NCBI GenBank assembly: GCA_039029535.1
Contig: JBCCFW010000131.1
Location: 1 to 21,895 of the forward strand
Reading direction: 5' to 3'
Source of the DNA: JBCCFW01 sp039029535
Lineage (GTDB): Bacteria > Acidobacteriota > JBCCFW01
DNA length: 21,895 nucleotides
Shown: positions 8,371 to 14,146 of the stretch, in pieces
Layout: each line of letters opens with the position of its first letter
How positions within the stretch are numbered: position 1 is the stretch's first letter
Position numbers and translations under genes: made by a program
The notes under the pieces: generated by a model
Databases searched by the model: none
The model's input: only the letters and a program-made list of their open reading frames with translations
Told to the model about the DNA's origin: nothing

Positions 8371-8397
8371 GCTCCCGCCCCCACCCGGGGCGGGAGC
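8371..8397. repeat. Perfect 11-bp GC-rich inverted repeat
   Basis: GCTCCCGCCCC (8371-8381) and its exact complement (8387-8397) flank a five-base loop CACCC. This is a very stable hairpin with no T run. It lies inside the segment that is present in the first copy of the neighbouring direct repeat and missing from the second. Confidence 0.7.
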
Positions 8398-8426
8398 GAC
8401 TCCCTCCTCGGCGCGACGCCGGTCCG

Positions 8427-8450
8427 GAGCCTCCGGATCGAGTCGGTCTC
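8427..8450 (+). repeat. Direct repeat, copy 1 (partner at 8821-8844)
   Basis: A 24-base unit beginning GAGCCTCCG and ending GAGTCGGTCTC, matching 8821-8844 at 22 of 24 positions. Weaker similarity continues upstream (CTCGCGAGCT near 8363-8372 and near 8786-8795). In this copy it encodes SLRIESV of the remnant. Confidence 0.65.
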
Positions 8451-8820
8451 GAGCCTCGGCTGCCTCTACTTCTTCCCCAACGACGACCGGACGTGGGGAT
8501 CGGCCGAGCTGTTCTCGAGCGATGGCACCGGCTTCACCTCACTCGACCTGATCGTCTCGTTCTGGGCACGAGTCGACACCTGGGCAGACGGCTTCGAGCG
8601 CACCTTGCTCGAAGCTGCGTGGGCGTGGATCCGCGAGGACTGGCCGGTGCGGGCGCCAGCGTTGATGACCAACGCGGCCCTCGACCACCAGATCGCCACG
8701 ATCGAAGCGGTCGGGTTGACCCGACGCTTCTCCTACGACCGGGAGAAGGGCATGTACACCAGCCTGGTCTACAGCTGATGAGTCACTCGCGAGCTGCCCA
8801 CTCGACGCGGTGCCGATCCA

Positions 8821-8844
8821 GAGCCTCCGAATCGAGTCGGTCTT
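8821..8844 (+). repeat. Direct repeat, copy 2 (partner at 8427-8450)
   Basis: The second copy lies after the remnant's stop and 34 bases before the XRE gene start. In the matching frame it also encodes SLRIESV, so the similarity is preserved at protein level. It may be the stump of a second gene copy, or a shared 5' element. Confidence 0.65.
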
Positions 8845-8877
8845 GACGACCGCGTCTCTGGGCCACAGCGTGAGCCC

Positions 8878-10683
8878 ATGCCCGAGCTCCCCTCTCCTCT
8901 CCCCGAACGCCTGACTCCGACGGGCTCGCTCGGTCAGCTCCTGGCTGACGCGCGGACGAGACAGGGCTGGAGCCGCACCGAGCTCGCCCGCCGTCTCGCG
9001 GTCAGTCCCAGTGCCGTCGCCGGCTACGAGTCGGGACGTCCTCCGCGTCACTCCGTGCTGAGCCGTTACTGCGCCGTCGTTCCAGGGCTCACCGCCGACC
9101 TCGTGCTCGAGATGCGGGGTCGCCAGCCGCCGGGTCCCTGCCGCGCCGCCTGGAGCGAGCTCTGTCACGCGCACGGCGTCGTGGCGCGTCGCTTCCGTCG
9201 CCACCTGCGCGTGCACGGCCACCAGCTCGAGGTCGAGCACGTCATCGAGGGTCTCCAGCCGACCGCCGCCGCCTGCGGTCCCGACATCCGCCCCTTCCTC
9301 GTCGTCGCGGCCTGCCGCTCTCGCGTCTCGGCCACCCGCCGACAGCTCTCGCGACCGGCGAGCTGGGAGACGCTGGAGCTCGACGACGACGATGGGCATC
9401 ACGTCTTCCGATGGGAGGGCGATCGGCTCGACTATCGCCACCTCCACCGTGAGCGTCTCGACGCCGCGCTCGACGTCGGCCGGCTCGCCGAGCTCGCGCA
9501 GGTGCTCCTCGAGTTTCCCGTGCAACGGCTGGAGCTCGCGCTCGAGTCCGTGCTCCTGCGACCCGAGGTCGACTGGCGCCTGTTCGCCTGGCCGCCCGCC
9601 CTGGGCTCGGAGCACGAGAACGACCTGGCGACCTACCTCGCCCCCGAAGGCACGACCCTCCGTCAGCAACCCGCCGCGCTCGAGGCCAGCTTCACCGAGG
9701 CCTTGCCCTATCTCCGCTTCGGGCTCCTGCCTGCCTTGCCTCGTCAGGGCGCCGAGCGTCTCGCGGGAGCCGGGCCACCGCGGGAAGGCGGCCTGGGAGG
9801 TCGTCTCCGCGACCTGCGCGAGCGACGTCGGCTCAGCCGTCGTCGCCTCAGCGAGAAGATCGGTTGCTCACATCACGTCGTTTCACAGGTCGAGGCCGGC
9901 AGCGATCCGCGCTGGTCGACGCTCCGCGCGTACCTCGAGGTCTTCCCTGAGCTGGCAGCTCAAGATCTCATCCCCGGTCCAGGCGATGGACGACGACTGG
10001 CGCTACCGGAGCTGTTCGACTATCTCGCCCAGGTCCACGGGCTCCTCGCCGATCGCGTGGAACGACACGTGGTGATCGATCCTCGTGGTCATTACCAGCG
10101 TCACGTACGGGTCACTCGCCTGCGCTCGCTGCGTCGTCGGCAAGGCGATCTCGAGATCCGCTCGGTCCTGTCCAGCGTCATCACGGGCAACGCCATCCGA
10201 CGAGAGCCTCAACGGATCCGCACCGAGCTCGAGAACGCGAAGACACGCGTGATCCGATTGCGCGACGGCAACACTCTCCATCGCATTCGCTTCCCGGCCG
10301 ATGCGGCACGAGACGGCGTGAGCTACGAGGGCGAGCTCGCCTCGCCACGCTCGGTCTATGCGATGGATCGCGAGACGGCGCATGCGCGAGGGCTCGTCCA
10401 CTCACCCATCTGGCAGGGCACCCGACATCGCGTGGAGTTCCCCACTCGCGAGCTTCGGATGAGCCTCACCTTCCCCCCCGGCTATCACCCCAAGCTCTTG
10501 CTTCACCGCGCCTGCTCGGGATCGATGCAACCGCACTTCGAGTCCCCCGAGCTCGCCGCGGTGCCCTCCGCCACCGAGCCGTCGTTGCGCGAAGACGAGC
10601 AAGGTCGACTGGTGGCGGAGTTGCGTGTCGAGAGCCCGATCGTCGGCTTGGCCCACGACATCACCTGGGCTCTCGAGGTCTGA
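8878..10683 (+). CDS. Tandem-duplicated XRE-type HTH protein with two sensor-like halves
   Basis: A 601-residue protein not recognised as a named gene. HTH 1 is at about 17-70 (LGQLLADARTRQGWSRTELA, then SPSAVAGYESG). HTH 2 is at about 307-362 (LRDLRERRRLSRRRLSEKIG, then HHVVSQVEAG). Both fit Cro/C1-type helices. Each HTH is followed by an approximately 230-residue domain, and the two domains resemble each other. HAHGVVARRFRRHLRVHGH in the first half matches VHGLLADRVERHVVIDPRGH in the second; FPVQRLELALE matches FPTRELRMSLT; both halves end in an alternating strand (EALPYLRFGLLPAL versus ESPIVGLAHDITWAL). The protein thus looks like an internal duplication of a one-HTH regulator. It presumably binds DNA; ligand and targets are unknown. 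Start ATG 8878 is the first codon of the open region; the ribosome site is poor. Confidence 0.8.
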   Translation: MPELPSPLPERLTPTGSLGQLLADARTRQGWSRTELARRLAVSPSAVAGYESGRPPRHSVLSRYCAVVPGLTADLVLEMRGRQPPGPCRAAWSELCHAHGVVARRFRRHLRVHGHQLEVEHVIEGLQPTAAACGPDIRPFLVVAACRSRVSATRRQLSRPASWETLELDDDDGHHVFRWEGDRLDYRHLHRERLDAALDVGRLAELAQVLLEFPVQRLELALESVLLRPEVDWRLFAWPPALGSEHENDLATYLAPEGTTLRQQPAALEASFTEALPYLRFGLLPALPRQGAERLAGAGPPREGGLGGRLRDLRERRRLSRRRLSEKIGCSHHVVSQVEAGSDPRWSTLRAYLEVFPELAAQDLIPGPGDGRRLALPELFDYLAQVHGLLADRVERHVVIDPRGHYQRHVRVTRLRSLRRRQGDLEIRSVLSSVITGNAIRREPQRIRTELENAKTRVIRLRDGNTLHRIRFPADAARDGVSYEGELASPRSVYAMDRETAHARGLVHSPIWQGTRHRVEFPTRELRMSLTFPPGYHPKLLLHRACSGSMQPHFESPELAAVPSATEPSLREDEQGRLVAELRVESPIVGLAHDITWALEV

Positions 10684-10684
10684 G

Positions 10685-10696
10685 TTGTCCGGACAA
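10685..10696. repeat. 12-bp perfect palindrome after the XRE gene
   Basis: TTGTCC/GGACAA starts one base after the XRE stop codon. It has the size and symmetry of a dimer binding site but lies downstream of the gene; its function is unproven. Confidence 0.4.
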
Positions 10697-10706
10697 TCCA
10701 GGCGGT

Positions 10707-10877
10707 TCAGTCGTCCCAGCCTCCGACTTCACCGGAGAGGAGCCAGAGGAGGTAAGCGATGGGATCGAGCGGGATCATGAGCGGGAGCTCCGTTGGAAAG
10801 AGACCGAGAGCACCCTCCTGACTCCCGGACACGGGAATGATGCGAACACGGACTTGGCGTGCTCGATGAAAGTGCAA
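10707..10877 (-). CDS. Short ORF or 3' gene remnant, function unknown
   Basis: The minus strand reads 56 residues from TTG 10877 to TGA 10709-10707, directly after an in-frame TGA. The sequence is protein-like: RQVRVRIIPVSGSQ, then FPTELPLMIPLDPIAYLLWL and the acidic end SGEVGGWDD, with increasing C/G at third positions. The TTG has only a weak AGG upstream, so this may instead be the C-terminal end of a gene disrupted by a frameshift near 10880. No family is recognised. It is convergent with the XRE gene, whose stop is 24 bases away. Confidence 0.4.
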   Translation of the reverse strand: MHFHRARQVRVRIIPVSGSQEGALGLFPTELPLMIPLDPIAYLLWLLSGEVGGWDD

Positions 10878-11104
10878 GCCTCATGCCCCGCCACGAAGGG
10901 CTTCATCTCCGCAAGTGACCACGTTGCTCGATGCGTTCGGTGGCTCCTTCCATGGCGGGCTGCGAACCAGTGCTCACCGAGCATCGATTCCCGGTGACCA
11001 AGCTGGCGACAGTGCGACCGAAAGCCGAGGGCTCTCGGCATGCGGTCCGGTCTGCATGGCGCCAACCCTCACCACGCATCACTCACGGGTCGCGAACGTC
11101 GAGG
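10878..11104. other. Spacer between the short ORF and the nuclease-domain gene
   Basis: No supportable gene, hairpin with T run or RNA was seen. The open frames here lack coding-like composition. It could be decayed coding sequence continuous with the remnant to its left. Confidence 0.3.
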
Positions 11105-11584
11105 CTACCGAGCAGTCGCGTTCGGCATGGGCAGCTCTGCACGGGCGAGATACTCGTCACCGCTCGCAGCGAGCTCGAGGCAACGATGTTGGAGCCCGTT
11201 GGTCAGCAACAACCAACGAGGCGGGTCGACACGTGCATAGCGCGTGAGCTGAGCGAGGTGAGCCGGCGCGAGCGCGACGGTGGCTGCCTTGCACTCGGCG
11301 ATGAGCTCGGGCCGTCCGCTCTCGGCGAGAACGACCACGTCGGCACGTCCCTGCGTGCGGCCCTGATTCCGAGCCCACTCGAGCCCGAAGCGACCTCGTG
11401 GGAAGCCGCGTTGCAAGAGCTCGGCGACGAGCTGCTGTCGCACCCACTCTTCGGGTGTCAGCCTCAGGAGGCGCTCCCGGAGAGGATCACGCAACACGAG
11501 CCGGCCGGACTCGTCCTCGTGCACCGTCGGCGGCGCCACCGCGAACGCGAGCTGCGGGTAGCTCCGTGGATCGAGCTCGCTCAC
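11105..11584 (-). CDS. Stand-alone HsdR N-terminal-type (HSDR_N_2) PD-(D/E)XK nuclease-domain protein
   Basis: The 159-residue product resembles the N-terminal nuclease domain of type I restriction subunit HsdR, found as a free-standing protein in many bacteria. Seen: YPQLAF near the start, the helix RLTPEEWVRQQLVAELLQRG (41-60), the catalytic core with D82 in RADVVV and E97-x-K99 in IAECKA, and the motif LAQLTRYARVD (110-120) with the conserved glutamine. The helicase and translocase parts are absent and no hsdM or hsdS is nearby, so it is not a restriction system by itself. Its biological role is unknown. ATG 11584 overlaps the stop of the upstream dehydrogenase (ATGA), which implies translational coupling. 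The catalytic set looks intact. Confidence 0.8.
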   Translation of the reverse strand: MSELDPRSYPQLAFAVAPPTVHEDESGRLVLRDPLRERLLRLTPEEWVRQQLVAELLQRGFPRGRFGLEWARNQGRTQGRADVVVLAESGRPELIAECKAATVALAPAHLAQLTRYARVDPPRWLLLTNGLQHRCLELAASGDEYLARAELPMPNATAR

Positions 11585-12654
11585 TCCTCGTCCCGCACCG
11601 TCACCACGACCTTGCAGGTGTCGTCGGCCGGTCGCGCGGCGAGCTCGAAGGCTTCAGGGGTTCGGTCGAGCGGAAGACGATGCGTGATGAGGCTGCGCAC
11701 GTCGATCTCGGCGTCGAAGACCACCCGCGCGGCCTCGTCGGCCACGTCGATGGAGGCGGAGTAGGAGCCGATGAGCCGCTTCTCGTGCACGCAGAGGTCA
11801 CCGACGTCGACGGCGACCTCCTCCCCCTTCCGCGTCTGAGCGAAGAGGAGGCAGGTCCCACCGGGACGAAGGCAGGCCAGCCCGTCGCGGATGGCCGGCG
11901 CCCCCGTGGCTGCCACCACCGACACGTCGGCGCCCCGTCCGGAGCTGCGGGTCTTCGCCGTCTCGACGACATCGTCGCTGGTGGGGTCGACCGTGGCGAG
12001 CCCGAGCTGCTCGGCGCGCTGACGTCGCGCCGCCAGCGGATCGGACACGACGACCTCCGCCCCGTCCCGACGCAAGAGCTGGGCGAGGATCAGTCCGATG
12101 CTCCCCGCGCCGATCACCAGCGCCGTGGTGTCGCCGCTGAGGTCGAGCATCCGCACGCCCTTGAGGCAAGTGTTGACCGGCTCGACGAAGGTCGCCTCTT
12201 CCAGGGAGCAGGACGACGGCACGGGCACCAAGCCGCCTTCTTCCACGATCCACGGCAAGACGCGGACGTACTCGGCATAGCCCCCGCCGGCAGGAGCGAA
12301 GCCCGCGGTCGCTCCGGTCAGCAGGTAGCGCTCGCACTGAGAGAAGAGCTTGCGCTGCGAGTACCAAGACTCCGGGTCGGGAAGATGGTGGTAGATCGCG
12401 ACGCGGTCGCCTTCCTTCACGCGGCCGACTCCCGAGCCGGTCGCGACGACCTTGCCCGCCGTCTCGTGTCCGAAGATCCGCGGCGGCTCGACCAGCCCTA
12501 GCTCGACCTTCTTGAGATCGGTCCCGCACACGCCACAGGCGCTCACCCGCACCAGGGCTTCACCCGGCTCGAGCTCGGGGACCGGCACCGTCTCGATGCG
12601 GACGTCGCCCTGACCGCGATAGACCGCGGCCGTCATCGTGGTCGGGAGACTCAT
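11581..12654 (-). CDS. Zinc-dependent alcohol dehydrogenase-like (MDR) protein lacking structural-zinc cysteines
   Basis: A 357-residue medium-chain dehydrogenase/reductase related to threonine/sorbitol-type dehydrogenases. The catalytic zinc ligands are present: C40 in ACGVCGTD, and H63-E64 in GHE. The Rossmann fold shows GAGSIG at 182-187, and D205 after the second strand suggests NAD(H) rather than NADP(H). The structural-zinc lobe normally reads C-x2-C-x2-C-x7-C. Here the same spacing holds D93, S96, S99 and C107, so three of four ligands are lost. The substrate is unknown. ATG 12654 follows a purine-rich GAGAGTGAGA; ATG 12636 is an alternative. It lies 105 bases after selD on the same strand and overlaps the nuclease-domain gene downstream. 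Confidence 0.88.
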   Translation of the reverse strand: MSLPTTMTAAVYRGQGDVRIETVPVPELEPGEALVRVSACGVCGTDLKKVELGLVEPPRIFGHETAGKVVATGSGVGRVKEGDRVAIYHHLPDPESWYSQRKLFSQCERYLLTGATAGFAPAGGGYAEYVRVLPWIVEEGGLVPVPSSCSLEEATFVEPVNTCLKGVRMLDLSGDTTALVIGAGSIGLILAQLLRRDGAEVVVSDPLAARRQRAEQLGLATVDPTSDDVVETAKTRSSGRGADVSVVAATGAPAIRDGLACLRPGGTCLLFAQTRKGEEVAVDVGDLCVHEKRLIGSYSASIDVADEAARVVFDAEIDVRSLITHRLPLDRTPEAFELAARPADDTCKVVVTVRDEE

Positions 12655-12759
12655 GTCTCACTCTCGGTGGAGTCGAAACGGAGCTGCTGGATCCATCGGG
12701 TGCTCATGGCGGGGAGGGTGACGTCGCGCCCCCGCCCCGTCAAATGGATCGGGCGTGGA

Positions 12760-13806
12760 TCAAGCGATCACCAGGGCGCCGCCCTCGACCTCGTCCTCGA
12801 CTCTCCCGATGACCGCGGCCGGAGCGTCGCCCGCCTCGCGGAGAGCGGCGACCGCCTCGTCGGCCCGATCGGCCTCGAGAGCCACCAGCAGGCCACCGTT
12901 GGTCTGGGGATCGAAGAGCAGCTCCTGGCCGGCCTCTTCGAGCCCCTCGTGGCCGGTGAGGAGACCGTCGAGACGCTGGCGGTTGACGAGGTTGAGCCCG
13001 GTGCCGACCCCCGCGCGGTACTGCTCGATCGCGTCGTCGAGGAGCGGAAGTCGCTCGAAGTCGAGCCGCAGCCTGACCCCGGACGAGCGCGCCATCTCCA
13101 GCGAGTGGCCGGCAAGCCCGAAGCCGGTGACGTCCGTGCAGGCCGCCGGTCGGAAGGGAGCGAGAGCCTCGGCCGCCGCGCGGTTGAGACGCGTGCTCGA
13201 GGCCAGCGCCGGCGCGAGCCCGTCGAGGTCGACCCAGCCCTTGCGATGGGCGTTGAAGAGCACGCCCGTCCCGAGTGCCTTGGTGAGAACCAACGCCTGA
13301 CCCGGCCGCGCGCCGGCGTTGCGCCACAACTCGTCCGGGTGGACCAGGCCGTTGACGGCCAGCCCGAACTTCGGCTCGGCGTCCTCGACGCTGTGCCCCC
13401 CCACCAGGTGCGCGTCGGCCTGGCCGATGACCTCGAGGGCTCCGCGGAGGATGTCCTCCAGCACGTCGGGGCCGAGCTCGCGCGACGGGAAGGCGACGAG
13501 GTTGAGGCAGGTCAGCGGTCGCCCACCCATGGCGTAGACGTCCGACAGGGCGTTGGCGGCCGCGATGCGCCCGAAGGTCGCCGGATCGTCGACGGGCGGC
13601 GTGATGAAGTCGGCCGTCGTGACCAGCGCCAGCTCGTCGCTGAGGCGGTACGCACCGGCGTCGTCACCGGTCTCGAAGCCGACCAGGAGATCGGGCGTCG
13701 TGGACCGGGGCAGCTCGGCGAGCAAGGCATCGAGCCCGACCGGGCTCAGCTTGCCCGCTCAGCCGCCGGTCTTGGCGAGGCTCGTCAGCGTGGGTCGTTC
13801 GATCAT
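12760..13806 (-). CDS. selD: Selenide, water dikinase, selenocysteine-containing (UGA = Sec16)
   Basis: SelD makes selenophosphate from selenide and ATP, the selenium donor for selenocysteine and selenouridine. Read from ATG 13806, an in-frame TGA at 13761-13759 falls exactly at the catalytic position: KTGG-U16-AGKLSP, equivalent to C17 and K20 of E. coli GAGCGCKISP. After it the frame continues for 332 residues with full SelD features: GDDAGAY, TTADFITPPVDDP, GRIAAANALSDVYAMGG, LVGGHSVEDAEPKFG, DVTGFGLAGHSLEMA and TNGGLLVAL. The 348-residue length is normal. A SECIS-like hairpin sits just downstream of the UGA. A start codon after the TGA (13725) would remove the catalytic residue and lysine. 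GGAGGGG lies 16 bases before the ATG, rather far. It is probably co-transcribed with the dehydrogenase downstream. Confidence 0.93.
13732..13747 (-). promoter_or_regulatory. Bacterial SECIS-like hairpin in selD
   Basis: On the minus strand GAGCCC-GGUC-GGGCUC forms a perfect six-pair stem with a four-base loop. The stem begins 11 bases, and the loop 17 bases, after the UGA. The loop GGUC equals that of the E. coli fdhF SECIS and a U lies directly below the stem. This fits a SelB binding site. Confidence 0.7.
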
Positions 13807-13841
13807 GGTGCGCTCGTGCGGTCCCCTCCGTCGAAGAGCAT
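13803..13841 (-). CDS. 12-codon mini-ORF coupled to selD (possible leader peptide)
   Basis: ATG 13841 is preceded by GGAG at five-base spacing and encodes MLFDGGDRTSAP. Its TGA (13805-13803) overlaps the selD ATG in an ATGA. The arrangement resembles translational coupling and may compensate for selD's distant ribosome site. It could be a chance short frame. Confidence 0.35.
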   Translation of the reverse strand: MLFDGGDRTSAP

Positions 13842-13880
13842 GTCAGCTCCACTCCGCGGATCCGCACGAGGAACGGCCAG

Positions 13881-13916
13881 GCTCTCCCCGCACGCGGGAA
13901 GTCGTGCGGGGAGAGC
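13881..13916. repeat. 14-bp perfect hairpin upstream of selD
   Basis: Arms 13881-13894 (GCTCTCCCCGCACG) and 13903-13916 are exact complements around an eight-base loop. On the minus strand a T/C-rich tract precedes rather than follows it, so it is not a standard intrinsic terminator for the DUF2339 transcript. It lies about 75 bases before selD and could be a leader structure. Confidence 0.65.
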
Positions 13917-14146
13917 GAGAGACGATCGGAAAGAAAGAAGAAAAGACGCGGGCACCGACCCCGTGAGGAGCGCTTGCCAAGTCCGCCGCCTCCCTCCGCC
14001 CCGCGAGACACGTCGAAGCCAAGCCTGACCAGGACGTGCCCGCGACACCAAGACGCCGGCCCCGCGCGAGCGAGACGATGCCAAAGTCGAGGGTGACGGA
14101 TCCAGGGCGAGCGTTTCGAATGCGACACGCGTGGCGCGAGCCCGGC
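13917..14146. other. Spacer between DUF2339 gene and selD
   Basis: No gene or tRNA was supported. A purine tract on the plus strand at about 13930-13950 (GGAAAGAAAGAAGAAAAGA) is the least GC-rich patch of the area and may hold the selD promoter on the minus strand. No clear -35/-10 pair was found. Confidence 0.3.

Larger units (their letters stand above)
8323..8778 (+). pseudogene. Start-less coding remnant, function unknown
   Basis: The frame is open from just after a TGA (8320-8322) to the TGA at 8776-8778. From about 8410 it reads like real protein: an aromatic-rich run beginning SLRIESVSSLGCLYFFPNDD, later LLEAAWAWIREDW and a C-terminal FSYDREKGMYTSLVYS, with strong C/G at third positions. 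There is no ATG, GTG or TTG in the first 94 codons; the only late TTG (8605) would leave 57 residues. The most likely reading is the 3' part of a gene whose 5' end was lost or frame-shifted. The family is not recognised. The part before about 8410 spans a hairpin and is probably not coding. Flanking repeats suggest rearrangement. Confidence 0.5.

Noticed and set aside
8843..8848. TTGACG as a -35 box for the XRE gene
   Set aside because: No -10-like sequence at the right distance, only about 30 bases remain to the start codon, and the motif lies in the repeat unit.
11105..11584. A type I restriction-modification locus
   Set aside because: Only the HsdR N-terminal nuclease-like domain is present; there is no helicase region, hsdM or hsdS in the window.
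13725..13806. selD as a truncated or frameshifted gene starting at 13725
   Set aside because: The frame is unbroken on both sides of a single TGA that sits exactly at the catalytic Cys/Sec position and is followed by the active-site lysine and a SECIS-like hairpin; selenocysteine explains all of this better than damage.
12667..14028. Long plus-strand ORF opposite selD
   Set aside because: Shadow of selD: no recognisable domain, and it spans the selD leader hairpin.
13807..14146. tRNA-Sec or another tRNA gene next to selD
   Set aside because: No cloverleaf, no TTCGA-type T-loop in the right context and no TCA anticodon arm could be found by eye; the strong hairpin lacks tRNA features.
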